From positions 1 through 64,000 of the forward strand of contig JAYMGJ010000156.1 in NCBI GenBank assembly GCA_037178675.1: a stretch of DNA of 64,000 nucleotides, written 5' to 3'. Each line of letters starts with the position of its first letter. Within the stretch, counting starts at the first letter, position 1. Position numbers and translations under genes: made by a program. The DNA is from Scleroderma bovista. Lineage: Eukaryota; Basidiomycota; Agaricomycetes; Boletales; Sclerodermataceae. Shown in pieces: positions 23,779 to 36,759 of this stretch. The notes under the pieces were generated by a model that saw nothing but the letters and a program-made list of their open reading frames with translations, did no database searches and was not told the origin of the DNA.

Positions 23779-24433
23779 TCCTGATCTGGTTTCTTGTACT
23801 TATTGTAGTATTATCATTAGGTACTAGGGCTGTGGTAGCGGTCCCATCGGCACGGTTATAAGTACCAACGCGACAAATGATTTGCTCACACTAACGACCT
23901 CTATTCAAATGTATCACTCTATGAAGTGCGTCTTCATCGATGCATCACCTGTAGACACCCCACTATCCAAAAATGACTTGCAGCTCTATTCAAGGAACCA
24001 TCGGAGGTGCACTCCCTACGAGATCTCATTTGAACGAGGTGATGTTAGTGGGGAAATTGGCCAGTCAGATATTCGCAACCTCCATTTGGCAATCCTTGCT
24101 AGGTGTAATTACAGTGTTTATATGCTGATGACTTTATACGATTCATGGATTCGAGAATTGAGCAGTGCCAAAGTAACATTGCTTAGGTAATCCATTTTTG
24201 GACCCACAATACACACCTAAACGGGTGTTGGGGGTCAGCATGAGAGTCCTGGCAGCTCTCCCTCCATGTTGTTGAAGCATGTCGAGCATCAGAAATCTGC
24301 TCAATCCTACTGGAGATCGAGGGGAACTGGACGAGTATGCTGCCGTTCACTTTTCGTGCCATTTCCACTCCTCTGACCATTTGTTGGCGTGGTTTTCAGC
24401 CGCCACAAGCTTGAGGATGAGCAACAGTCACCC
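23779..24433. other. Intergenic, Zn2Cys6 gene to forkhead gene
   Basis: About 655 bp. A 102-codon open frame starts at 23882 on the + strand, but it lacks codon-level or family support. An upstream exon of the forkhead gene could lie near 24279-24410, but no convincing splice could be found. Confidence 0.4.
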
Positions 24434-25544
24434 ATGTCTACATCCGACGCCAGTGCAGGTACGGTTGCTGGGCGTAATTTAGCTACGCCGAACATCAGGT
24501 GTGCACGTCATGAGCCACACCTCAATTGTCCGGATACACTGGCATGCCTCCCTGATACCGACGGTCGACCTCAGCACACCCTTCCTGTTATCCTTCGCTG
24601 TGCAATACTAGGAAGTGCTAACAAGCGCCTGACGATCAGAGAAATATATGCGGCCATGGAAAATAAATACGCATATTTTCGACATGCAGGTCCCACCTGG
24701 AAGGCATGTATATCTTTTGGTTCTTTCTGCGATGCATTCAATCACACGCGCTTCACAGCAATCTGTTCGCCACCACTTATCTTTGAACAGGCTATTTGAA
24801 CGCCAACCTCGTCCTGTCACTGACCCTGGATTTGGTTCGTACTGGACAGTGAACCTTTCTGCACCCCCTGGTACGAAACGGCCACGAAAACGCGGGAGAG
24901 CTTCGAAGGTTTCTGAAAACCCTTCAGAGAAGAAACGCGGAAGACCGAGGAAGAAGTTGGAAGCTGGCAACGGCTCCACATTGGCGATCGCCTCGCCTGA
25001 GTTAGATTCTAAATCCCCGTTAGTTTCTGCAGCGCAGCCACAAATTCAGCCTCGTGTACCAACAAAGGACTCCCGAATGGAAGACGAGCCAGACGAATGC
25101 GAAACGTCAGAAGTAGAATACGAGAGTGAAGAAGATATGGTGATTCCTCCTAATCATCATCCGTCAACTTCCAGTCTCGGTGTTTTTGGTGTTTGCGAAG
25201 GTCCCTCACGTGTATACAGCCCAGAAAGGGGTCGTAACGTATATCCCGATGGCAACGAAGGCCTCATCGACCGTCTCCAAATAGAAAATGCTGGTCTGCG
25301 TCGCCAGTCTGCTGATGCCATATCCGTATCGATGCGAATATCAGACCAGCTCGCAGAGGCACATGCAGAGGCGGCCCGTGTAAGGGCTGCATTGAGGGTC
25401 GCTGAAAGTATGCTAGAGGAGGAAAGCAGGAAGAGAAGGGATGCAGAAAGAGTGACTCAGGAAGAGGTACAACTAAGAAGAGCTGCCGAGGAAACAGTTC
25501 GCCGATTGCGGAGCCGTTGGGAAAATGGAAGTCACGCAAGTTGA
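24434..25544 (+). CDS. Forkhead (winged-helix) transcription factor
   Basis: Two exons (24434-24703, 24759-25544) give 351 aa from the first in-frame ATG; an upstream coding exon is possible. The forkhead domain spans about residues 50-125: PVILRCAILGSANKRLTIREIYAAM (helices 1-2), then PTWKQSVRHHLSLNRLF, the recognition helix block equivalent to W-x-NSIRHNLSLN, and wing segment DPGFGSYWTVN. Basic and AT-hook-like stretches follow (TKRPRKRGRAS, KKRGRPRKK). An acidic segment comes next, and the C-terminal 80 residues form a coiled coil rich in Ala, Glu and Arg. The intron (24704-24758) starts GCATGT; a downstream GT would break the recognition helix. The coiled coil suggests dimerisation. Targets are unknown. 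Confidence 0.86.
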
Positions 25545-26816
25545 GATGTCTTCCACTCGGTGCGTACTATATTTGCCACATTTCCGGTGTTGCTAACTTC
25601 TATATTCTCGGAAGGGATCGTGATGCTCAGGGAACAGATCACCACCTTGCTTTCAGGCTTGGATTGTCATGATGTTGCCATGGATGACACAACTACGAGC
25701 TCCAGAGTTTTTTGCATGGGATTCCTGGTAGTCCCCGGTGACGGACAGAAAGTACTACAGCTATGAGCCATTTCTGCGAGGCAGGCCTCAATGCAGCATA
25801 CCTACATTTGTAGAACACGTCACGGATTCCACAGGATAAGTACAAAGTTGGATATGTCATTGTGCATACAGACGTTTTTCTCGGGCAAGGTTACCTAACA
25901 CTATAATCGACGTTACAAGCCCCTTCAGCTCGTTCTCGGGAAGTGGTAAGTAAATGCGTGGCGGGAACGGCGGCCTGGTGGGGCCACGGCTGCAACCAGG
26001 GGACTCACACTTGCGAGGAGTAGACGGGTCATAGGAACCAATTGTTAGCTAGAGGCTATTGCGATAGTATTATTAGTGGGTCATAGGGCTAGTATTAAAA
26101 GCCATCGTGCATTTTTTAAGTCATACGAGTACACGCTGGTTGGTGTAATTACATTCTTTGGATGGCACTGAGGCGAGACGCTGTTGCGAGAAAAGACAGC
26201 AGGTGATATAGTCACTATGTAGGTACAATGAATGTGATTATATCTGTCTAACAAGACAGTGTGGTGCGAGGAGAAGGAAACGGGAGTCCGACCAGCGGGA
26301 CTGGAGAGGGAGAGGAAGAAAGAAGCTGCAGCTTCACAGCTACAGCACGGCCAAAGACTACGCTCTGCTTCTCCAGTCGTGCCTCCTTACATCACAGACC
26401 ACCACACTATGGTACAAGACGTCAGTTACTTAAAATCCAAACCACTTCTTTGCCTCCTGCTCTGCTGCCAATCTTTTTGCCTATACATGCTATTTAAGTG
26501 TAGTGTCGTTGCAATGGAGTTGTGAACCCACCTGCGCAACCATACTTTGCGTTCCCTGAGTGAGCGAGTCCAGATGTCGTTCCAGGTCCCCCAGCATTTG
26601 CCTGAGAACGAAGTTTTACCCAAATCGAACACTGTCTGGAATGATGGCTTACCCCCGCTCCGCCAGTGCGGAATGAAGTCTCCGAAATGGGGCAGCTTGT
26701 ACATGTTGCGCAGCGGGAAGTTCTGCACCCACTGGATCTGGCTGGTTTTTCTGCAATTTACTACTTGTGTCAATCGGAACAGGTCTATCATAGCCGGCAA
26801 CTAACGGAACTTAACG
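25545..26816. other. 1.27-kb intergenic, forkhead gene to Lgl-like gene
   Basis: No confident gene. The region around 25950-26350 is purine-rich with short repeats of GGAGA/GGAAG. A 125-codon open frame on the minus strand (26800-26426) reads without family resemblance. The right part must include the 3' UTR of the Lgl-like gene. Confidence 0.4.
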
Positions 26817-29800
26817 TCAGGGTACAGGTGTAGAACACAAGATAACAGACGTACAAATACTATCAAGCCTTTCGCCTGTCACATAATCGGGTGAATGAAG
26901 CCATGTAGCAAGAAGGGAAGTCCATCCTGTGTGCGAAGATTGTGGCTGGGGTGATATCGTAGTTGCATGTTCCATTAGTGCGGTAAAAGGGCCATCGTAG
27001 GCATGCCCCGATGAGAACAAGGTGGCCAGAGTCACCGTCGACTGTGCTCCTGAATTCGTTATTGCATCACAGTAAACAAGGTAACCAGTTCTGTCGACTG
27101 ATATGGGACTACAAACGTTGAGATACTCGAAAAATCTCCTGTAGAATTGATTACCTTTCCGGTTTCGGCGAAAGACTAATCAAATGCAAGGATTCAAGGT
27201 AAGGGAGAGTGTAAACAAGGATTTCACCCTCAATACCGTATGCGACCAACGATTGGGAACCTAAGTCACATCAATCATAAGACGGTTGCAAAAAATGCCA
27301 AAGTCACCGTTCCTTTCGACGATCAGCGCATTGACTATTTTGTGATCGTCCCACTTCACCTTCCCTACTATATCTCCGGTAATGTCTACCTGGCATTGTG
27401 CGCCCCGTGCACTCGCCGTGACCCAAAAGCAGCTTTGTGGCATAACACCACCCCGTAAAGCGGCCGCAAAGCCAGCCCTGTCTGCGTACATTGATGCGCC
27501 CGTTTTGGAGTCGATCACGTAGGAACAATTGGTCAGCAAATTCGGCAGAGTCATGGCCGATGCTGCTTCTACGATTGAATACGATGATGTGTCGGGCGTG
27601 CGGGCTAACTTGAATACGGAAGTTGTCCCAGACGCATGAACGGCGATCAGCCTTAATGCAAGTTGCGCGTCTGTTTCACGTGAGAAACATTCGACAATCA
27701 TATTTATCATTGATAATACTTGCCAGAAGACACCCTTGACACAGTCCACGTTAGTGAAACAATCCCGTCTGCCACGGGGTCGTTCAGAGACGGGAAACGA
27801 GAAGAGCCATTTCGCGAGTGAGCAGTCGGTGGAACATGAAGTACCGATGGACCTCGCATGTCGACGACCAAGACGAAACCATCTGCATAACCTACGGCGA
27901 GAAAACCTACCAGGGCATCAATGCCTGATAAACGTGACTAGGAAAGTTAACTTGCCGATATCGGAGAGCGAATGAGACGTAGTCTCACTCGATCGTTTTC
28001 GTAACATGATGTATGGGCAAAATTTACACCCAAAAGAAAGGCTTGAATCGAGGAGGATGATCTCTGCGTCACTCTCCTTCGCCACATGTTGCACCTCGTT
28101 GTTGGGCTGGAAGCGGTAAATTAAGACTTCTCCAGATTCCAGAGCTACCGAACACTCCAGCGATTCTTGGGCTAAATGAACTGACTGCACTTTGAGACAA
28201 TCAGGCTGAGTGGCTTTGTCAACTCGAGAATCACCGAATACCGTGATGACATTAATAGTCAGGTCATCGAAAGAACGAGGAAAGTCGGTCTTCATGGGAG
28301 ACTTTTGTTTGCTCACAAGGAGTTGCGGGCTAATGTCGTGAAACCGTACGGTCGCGTTACGATGGACTGTTATCAGAAGTCGTTGGGATTCGTTCTACGA
28401 AGACGCTCAAGTTTCCGCCTGATGGAAGGGCCCACCGATAATCCCATTTGTAATTACATACCTTGACAGACTCAACTTGTACCAGAGACGTACTATCAAT
28501 CCACGCAGCACCGCCACGCAGAGCCAGTACGTTCCCCCTCATCGAAATGTGCAACAGATTATCCATGACTTCCCGTTTGATAGGCACAGTGTGGACCGAA
28601 ATGACTTCATCGGCTTCACCTCTCAGAGCACTCGGCAATCGCAACCGTTCCTGACCTAAGTCAAGTTTCATCTCCTCCAATAGGTCGTCAAGGTGATCAA
28701 CAATGTCCACACCAGACGAGACAGAAACTGGGGAAGTTGGACCAATGGCAAAGAACTGTTTTGGAGGGAATTCGTAGGCTTCTAAGTTTCGAGCGCCGGA
28801 TGAAGTCCTGCACACGAAAATCAAAGCAACAGGATCCCAGGTCCCAGAAAAATGGGGGCTACTGCGAGGAACAACATGGACATCACTCAGAACAGTGGAC
28901 GTCGAGTAGAAATACACCTTCTTGGATGTGAATGTTTGGATCATGACATCGCGTATTATTTGGTTGAGGGGACTTGATTTCTCAGTAGTGGGGTTGAACG
29001 CAGGCAATAAATGCACTGCTAAGTCTTGGTTGTTCGCAGATGAGCTGCCTCCTAGCACGAGCAGTGCGGTATCTCCTCCCCATGCTGAATCTGGGAAGCC
29101 ACACCAGATTAACTTGTATACGGGTCCCAAATTTAGGCTTTGAACATTCTCGCTGAGCCAGAAGGACTGATTAGGATTGTCCTGGACATCTGACTCTGTA
29201 TTTGTTTTAAAAAGGAGAGGTTGCTTGTCGTCGGCAACTGCCCAGAATCCGATGAGACCATCAGTATAGCCGACTGCAAAGAAATGACCGGCTGGATGGA
29301 CTGCCATCGATGTCGCAGAAGGTAAACAGCGATTCGGGGCCTCCTGGAACAATGAATTACGCTGTGTGCCACTCTGGACGGTAAAAGTACTCACAGAGGC
29401 GGCAGAGGAGTTGTGTGTGTTGAAACGCTTGAATGTAGCTACCACAGAACGTTTTGTCTAAAACAAATTTAAAAAATCTAATATTATGGAAACCAAAAAC
29501 GCACTAAGTCATAAAGGACCACCCCGCCTACGATATTGTTATGTCAGAGGTATATACATATCAAGGTAAGGTTTTTAGCATACCTGCGAAAACCACGAAT
29601 ATCCAACTCAGATCATGGGGGTGTTGGATGATTTCTAGAGGTATCTCCTTGGAACTATTCTATGCATCAGAAGTTGTATCTGCTGCGGGCTGTAAGAGAC
29701 TCCTACGACATAGCTAGATCCGAACATAGCATTTCAGACGCTTGAATGATTTCTTCATCTTTCAACCTCCACAAGCTGGGTATCGTGTATGGTGAAAGCT

Positions 29801-30497
29801 GACAGCTTAGCAGGTCATAAGTTTTTATGTCCCCGGTTTGAAGGGCTATAAGGGCCTTGGACGAGCCATTAGGATGAGACGATATAAGCAAAGCGATTGG
29901 CCGCACGTGGGTATGGGACGGTGAAAGGGATATATCACTATCGCATATCATGAGGTTCATCTCAGTAAGATTAGCATTGAGTAAATGTATATGCTTACCT
30001 GACTCTGCAGTCGAAGGACCACGATTTTCGATGCACCGGTCGTCCGACTTGGTTTAGGTCCCAAACATGCAATTCATTGTGTTCATCTAGTCGCACGATC
30101 AATATGAGTCTGAGTGGCTATCATCAGCAGAACATAGCCTACCGATACAGACAAGCTGGCGCGTGGAGGTTGAGAAACGGAGAAATAAAATCCGGAGACG
30201 TTTGGGTAAGTCCAAAGTCACATCAACTCCCGGTCCTCCGAAAATGCGAACCACACCGAATGAGGTTCCTGGGGAATGTGATACATGCGGAACTTGTAGT
30301 TAATTGCTCGTGCACCTACCGATTGCAAGAAGGCTAAATACTGGATCGAAAGTAATCGCGGTGATGTCATGGTGATAATGTAACACTCGTAGAATATCTG
30401 GACGCCAATCGTCCACGCACCTCGCCGATGCTGTTAGGTCAGGGAATGGTCCTGTGGATCCGTGTGTACGCTTCAAAGATATTTTGGACAAGAACAT
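26817..30497 (-). CDS. Lgl/Sro7-tomosyn family WD-repeat protein
   Basis: A multi-exon gene; I read the frames through most junctions but did not total all exons. It should encode roughly 1000 aa. The family (Lgl, yeast Sro7/Sro77, tomosyn) has twin beta-propellers and regulates exocytic SNAREs and cell polarity at the plasma membrane. The start (MFLSKISLKR, position 30497) is followed by DILRVLHYHHDITAITFDPVFSLLAIG, a conserved Lgl opening. The middle has RCLPSATSMAVHPAGHFFAVGYTDGLIGFW and SFWLSENVQSLNLGPVYKLIW. The end has GEILVYTLPYLESL and a TGWTSLLATWL..VTGERLD tail like other fungal homologues. A late intron (about 27324-27278) is needed to join VERN-G to SQSLVAYG. Both it and the coiled-coil gene upstream run on the minus strand, 146 bp apart. 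Confidence 0.85.
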
Positions 30498-30643
30498 GAT
30501 GTGATATTATACAGTGATGTGAAATGATAGGTAAGTTTCCGAGTCACTGGGAGGCAAACGGTGAGCGCTTGGTACTAGGAGTATATATCATCCATCACGG
30601 CGACCAGAATAAGAATACAGACGAGTCGTGTTAGCACATAAAA

Positions 30644-33600
30644 CTAAGGTATGTATTCGGTTGAATGCAGTGTCCATGGTTTCGTAGCGCTACTAGTAGT
30701 ATTTTGAGAAGCAAACCCGCTCCGAACTCTCCCTAGCCAACTCCTCTTCTTCCCTTGGGCCTCACCGTGAGATGGCGTGCGCGGACTATTAGTGACGTCC
30801 GTTATCCTGTGAGACGATAGAACTGCAATTGTTGGACGGTGGGAAGGGGAGATTTGACAAGCAGTCACTTGAGTATTATTGCGAACAGGGGTAAATCCAG
30901 TTTGTTTTGCATGCAAGGTTCGTCGTAAACGAGGTGTGGCATTACGAACATGAAGATCAGAGGGATAATATCCCTCAGGGGGAACACTGTCCCTTTCGTC
31001 ATCGTCAGGCGCGCGTCGCTTCATGCCGGCTGAGACTGAAGGGACTTCTGGAGGTTCAGACTTCCCTTCTGGGATCACTGGTGAATGAAGGACTGCACTA
31101 TGTTCGTGCGGTAGGCTCGCTGGTCTTGGCGTGAGAGCCATCGCCATGCCTGAGGTTGCACGAAGGTGCGAAGGTGACAACACCGCGTTTCCTTGCGGAA
31201 CAGACACACTTGATGAGGCTTGAGGCGACATCGAAGGCTGGCCTTTCGCTGAAGCAAGCTTGGTTTGCAAAGCTTGTACTTTCCGGGACAATGATTCCAC
31301 CTTTGTGGTCAATTTCTTATTGGCTTTGAGTGTTCTTTGAGCGCGCTGTGGTCAGCCTAACGCATCAACGTGGGATAGGACAACTTACTCAAGAATCCGG
31401 TCATCATATCCCTCAATTTCAACGCACTTGCTTCGGAGAAGCTCGTCCATCTCACAATTCCTCTCTTCCAGCTCAGTCAGCGCGGTATGCAAGTCGGGGG
31501 CAGACTGCAAGGAAGCTATTTCCCGCCTCAAAGCCGTGACTACCTTCTCCTGCTGCGTAGCCTGTAGCGTAAGACTGAGCTCTGCTGCCTTTCCGGCCAT
31601 TTCAGATTGTGCAAGGTTGAGTCGGCACTCTTCAAGGGCATTCTGCAGCGTAACACATTTCGATTCGCTGGGGTCTTCTTCAGAAAAGAGGGCAAACCGA
31701 CGTGCTCCGCTCACCTTTCCCTGATCCGGCTTTCCAAGTGCCGTGTGAGAGAATGCAACCGTTGTACGTCTGCTCCCAGGCCCGTTGTTTGTTCTTGAAG
31801 ACCATTCCGTTCATCCTGAAGAGCCAGGAGTTCAGATTTTACCTCATTTAGCTGCTGTTGTGTTCGAACGATGACCTGACAATGTTCATTCTCGGTTGCG
31901 GCAGCTCTGGCGTGTCGATCCTCATGATTTCTAATCTCTTCTTCAAAGGCCTCTTCGGCCCGTTTACGAGAGTCGGTTTCTGCTTCCAGCTGCAGCCTTA
32001 ACGAATCCAACTCGCATATACGGTCCTCCAAATTGCTAGCGAGTAGATCAGATTCCCGCCTATACCTGTCCTCCAAGACCGCGATGGCCGTCTGATGTTC
32101 ACCGTGCAGAGCCTTTAGCCGCTCTTCTGTGCTAGCAAGCTTACGCACGAGATCTTGTTTGGCTAGGTCGAACTCCTTCAATGCATCCTCGTTGTGCCTC
32201 GTGAGATCCGCATAACGCTGTTGAGACGATTGCAGCTGTGCCTTTGCATCTTCCAGGTCTTTTCGTAAGAGACCATAAGCCCTTTCATGCTCCATACGTT
32301 CCTCTTGGACCACGTCCTGGAATCTAGCTTCATCTCGTAACCGTTCGGACATGGACTCGATCTGCGCTACCAGTTGACTTTCTACGGATGCGTGGCGTGC
32401 CCTGCCTTCTTCGACGGATCGTCTTGCCTCCGCGAGCTCCTCAGCCATCAAATTGAGTGATTCGTGCAGGGCGTCAGCATCGCGCAAACGATGCTGCAGC
32501 TGCTCAAGTTCCCGTTTAACGCCAGCATGCTCTTCTAGTGCCGCATTTTGGTCTTGCAGAACAACACGCGCACAAGATAATTCGTGAGCCGTCTCCTCTA
32601 GGCGCAATTGCAGGTCAGCCACTTCGGAGTGGAGTTTACTGACATCTCCTCGGTTTCCTGTTTCGACCATGGCGACGACAGCTGACTCTGCCGCTAGGTC
32701 TGCGAGCTCTTTACGCAAACTCTGTATTTCCTCGTGGGTATCGCTTGCTTTCTGACTTCTTGACAGAAGCTCCTCCGAAAGCGTAGCAACTTGAGCTTGC
32801 AGTGAGGCCGTACTGTTGGAGACCACTTGGAGCTGCTGGCTCGAGCCCCGCCATGCTCGGTGCATAACTGCCAGAGCGACGATGGCATGTCGCGTCCCGA
32901 CATGTTGCGTGGCCACTTCTGCTTGCAACGCGTTAAGCTGCGTAAGAAGAGTGTTCGAACGACTCCCCAGAACTTGATAATCACTCCTTAGCGATTGGAG
33001 TTCCGTTTCGAGCTCTACTTTGGCTGCCTCCATGGTCGAGAGCTGAGTCGTTGTGCTTTCGGCAACGAATGACGTTTGGTGATAATGGGACGTCAACCTT
33101 TCTACCTCCGAGGCCATCCTAGTCAACTGTGCTTCATGATCACGTTTGATGTGATCAATCTGCTCCTCTAGTTTCTCGACCTCTTCCTCTGCTGCCTCCG
33201 ACCTCTCAAGGGCCCGGTCACGAGATTCGCGGGCCTCAGCACAATCCTCCACCATTGCCTCTTTCTCGGCCGCAAGGACTTCCAACTCCGACGTCATTTC
33301 CGCGATACGTTCCTCTTGAAGCCTCATATTGGTTTCCAAACGACGGATGTCGTGTTGGTGGAGGCCGATCTGTTCGGTACGACGAAGGATCCGGAATTCG
33401 AGATCCTGGATGTGATCCTTCAGGTCACGGGTCACAACCGTGGATGAAATACCATTGAGCTGCTGGGTTCGCAGGGCATTATAACGGTCTTGGACATCAG
33501 CGAGTTCCTCTTGCACACGGGAAAGGTCGATCTGCATGTTTGTCACTTGGAGAGAGTGTGAATTTCGTTCGGATTCGACCTCCTCGTATGACTTGTTGAG

Positions 33601-35526
33601 CGCTGTGAGGCGCTCCTGAGCCTCAACCAAGTTCTCGTGGGCTTCCCTCTCGGCTTCTGCGCGGCTTTCGACCAACGATTGCACCTTTGCTTCAAGGTCT
33701 GTAACGAGTAGCAATGACTGGCTACGCTGCTCTTCGGATGCAGAAAGCTCTGCACTCAGAATATCAAGCCGAGAGCGTAAGGTGTCCCGTTCCTGCTGAG
33801 CATTTTCTATGGTTTGCTTCTGTTGCTCGATGAGCTGCTGGAGGCTTAGGAGGGAGGAATGGAGCGACGACTTTTCAGAAAGGACGGTCGAAAGTCGTCG
33901 TTGTGATGATTCAAGGTTGCCCTGAAGGTTGCCTATGACGATGGAGAAGGCCGTCGCGCATGAAACAAGCCGTCCGGTTCGCGCTTCCCGGTCCCAATGG
34001 TTATGTGATAAAGAGGAAACCGTCGACATTTCAATCGGACGCTCGAGCGGCCCCTTAGATAACGACGCGATCTGACTTTGATATCCATTTGTAGTGATGC
34101 GGTATTCGATCTCTGAGAACTCGAGTGCTCGCTTCAGTTCGTTCCGTTCGTTACGGAGTCGGTCTACAGCCTGCAGCAGGGTTTCAACATAACTTGCCAG
34201 TGCGGACTCGTCTAGGTGGGTTGAGCATGTCTCTCCAGTGCCAGATACAGGGTCAGTATGCATGCTTTCCTTGTGGAGGATTTCAAGTTCAGCCTGTAGC
34301 TTCCTACAACCCAATGAGCATGAAAGACTCATACAAAATCCTTACCACTTACAGTCGCTTGGCCTCAGAGTCCTGGAGACGAAGTTGGGTGGCCTGCAGG
34401 ATTTTATTACCCTTTGAGATCTCCTGACGCAGAGTATCTTGCTCCGTCCGTAGCCCATCTCTCTCGCCAAGTAATTGAGCCCTGAGCTCTTCGCAACGGA
34501 AAAGCATCTCACTTTGCGCTTTGAATAAGCTTTGCAGCTTGTTGTGGGCAGCTTGGCCGGTCCTATCCGCACGAGTTTCTTCTACCATCCTTTCCAACAT
34601 CGCAATCTTGGCTTCATCCTCCTCGATCCTTTGGAGCAATGCGCTTTCTCGCTCCTCCCCATCCCCGTTTCCCCCACTCTTCTTCAATGCTTCTATTTCA
34701 TCCTCCTTATCTTCGAGCGTCGCCAGTAGCACTGATATCCTCTCCTGGCTAGTTTTCTCAACAGAGATCCGCATGTTCTCCGCCTTGACCAGCTCATTCT
34801 GCGCACAAGTGAGTTTGTCTTGCACGATGTGTAGATCCTGCTCCTTGAGGGCTAGCTTGGCTTTGAAATCACCGAGCTCCTGCTCTAGAGCGGGAACACT
34901 GAAATTAGTGACAGATGAAGAGCGTGGCCGAGCAGCCCTTCGGGGACGATTGGAAAAAGTTGTCTGCGCTTCGTGTTGCTGAACCAACCGCTGGAGCTCA
35001 CGTACACGAGTCTCCAGCATATACTTTTCTCCCTCGATGTTCCTGCGTTCTGCATTAGAGGCTTGTGAATGTTGGGAGAGGGTGTCTAGGGTAGCTTCCA
35101 ACTCCTTGGTGGTACGTTCCTGTACTTTGAGCTTCTCCTGCGTGCATGCCAGTGCGGACTCTGCATTGTCCCTTGATACTCGTTCTCTCTTAAGTTCTGC
35201 ATCGCGACTTGTAAGATCTCCTTCAAGTTGTAAGGCACGATCGGCCTCTTTGCTGAGCTGCGAGAATATGAGCTAATGGATCCAAATGTAGTGAAGTATT
35301 TAACCTTGTAAACGGTCTCATTCAACGATAGCTTTATCTCGTTCAGTTCTGCCTCGCGTTTCATCAAGAGATTCCGCAGTGCTGCATTCTCCGCATCTGG
35401 TAAGTCGTGAGCAAGTGTACCTGAAGGAGTAACGATACCATTAAACATACCCTGGCTGGCGAGCCTGTCTTTGAATCCTTGTACCTCTGCAGATATGTCA
35501 TTCTTTCCTAGATCACTGAGCGACAT
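30644..35526 (-). CDS. Very long coiled-coil protein, function unknown
   Basis: Five exons joined by four short introns (47, 49, 47 and 54 nt) leave 4686 coding nt, 1561 aa. Almost all of residues 60-1330 is heptad-rich Glu/Gln/Leu/Arg sequence typical of parallel coiled coils (for example QLEGDLTSRDAELKRER, EEEVEKLEEQIDHIKRD). A short Arg/Ser patch, RPRRAARPRSSSVTNFS, interrupts it. The last 220 residues are disordered, with SP/TP sites (TNSPRTPSHGE, SPSHRPT, TPVRNNTQV) and basic runs (GMKRRAPDDD, GKKRSWLGRVRSGFA). This layout, long rod plus SP/TP-rich basic tail, is seen in spindle, kinetochore and septation scaffolds, but I cannot assign a family. The start at 35526 is the first Met of the open frame. 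Confidence 0.85.
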
Positions 35527-35733
35527 GGCCGTGGCACAGATATTCTGACTGGCCGTCGCTGGTCGAGTTCACGAAACATCCAAATAAGAATACACAATAG
35601 CGACGCGTCTGATCACGTGGTCGTACTTGGATGATCTCGATCAGCACTCGACTATCTTCCTTCAAATTTTGAGGGTTGCCTATGGGAGACTCGCACTTAC
35701 CCATATCCACATGATGCATGCATCCCACACTCC

Positions 35734-36467
35734 TTAGAAGGTTTCCCTCCAACCAACACATGCGGGGCGCAGATCAACACCATGACTCAATGCCATTGTT
35801 CTGTTTGTGTTATTGAGACTAGGTGCTAACTTTTTACAACGCTCAAATATGCCCTGCACGATATTCATATCAAATATTTTCCGCTGGAAAGTGCCCATCA
35901 GGATCACAGTCTCTGAAGGCGATGTTCTGGATATAATGCAAGTCCCATCGTCTCCTAGTATGGTTGAGCCATCCCGCTCATCAAGTGCGGATGCCTTACC
36001 GTTAGTACCCACCAAGGGTTTCTGCTCTTCCAAAGTCCTTGCTCTCAAATAAACCGAACGCCATGAAAGATGAGTTGCAATTTGAGCCAAGGAATGTACT
36101 CCTGCAGGTTGACAACCCAGATGGTATAAAAGGCCACACTAACAGCATATGGTTCTGGGACTTCTTCTGGCTGAAACACTCGGAACTGAAAACATGTAAA
36201 ATGGATATGTTCTAACTTATATGATACGCATGACACTCACTGCTCATGCACTAGGTCCGTCCGTCACCACTCCGAGGTATGTCCGGCCGTCTTTGAATAA
36301 ATCTTAATTGGGTGTTTTTACTTTACAGACATTAATAGTATGTAGGGTCTGTCAAGAAATTTTTTCGCCTGTGCCAGCCCATGGTTGCTTGCTCGATGTC
36401 GATCAGTAATCAGAACGAGAATCGATGGCCACCCCCACTGGCAGACACGTAGATCTGCATCCTCCAT
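35734..36467 (-). CDS. Unresolved putative gene
   Basis: Several minus-strand segments read like coding sequence but I could not join them with certainty: MEDADLRVCQWGWPS from 36467, KFLDRPYILLMS near 36330, FKDGRTYLGVVTDGPSA near 36280, FRVFQPEEVPEPYAVSVAF after a clean intron end near 36185, and a 118-codon frame (36090-35737) with SETVILMGTFQRKIFDMNIVQ. Splice-like GTGAGT (36240) and TTTTCAG (36186) are present. The segments are in different frames; at least one junction remains unexplained. I recognise no family. It could be a small conserved gene or a decaying one. Confidence 0.3.
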
Positions 36468-36759
36468 TGGCAAAACTTGCCTCTCTAAGGTTATCAAAAC
36501 CAAGTATCATCAGGGGTAAGTTATACCAGTGTAGCCTACTAGAATAAGAAAGGGTATCACCAACTATATCAAGCTCATGTACATGACATTTCTACAAAAG
36601 AAGGATGAAAACTGAGTAGCAATGAAACAATGTGACTACAGTACAAGTAGTGAAGCAGCCCATTATAAGTATACACGAGAAAATAGTATTCGAGATCAAA
36701 AAAGGCATGCTACACATCAGTAGCAAATAGGTCGAACTTGGCCAGTCCGCTCGATCACT

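Noticed and set aside
23882..24190. 102-codon + strand frame between the two transcription factor genes
   Set aside because: Composition is not typical of coding sequence, and no splice or homology support.
26426..26800. 125-codon minus-strand open frame with MYKLPHFGDFIPHW
   Set aside because: No family resemblance, no neighbouring exon that joins it, and it lies in a long intergenic stretch. It could be a lost or fast-evolving gene but nothing supports it.
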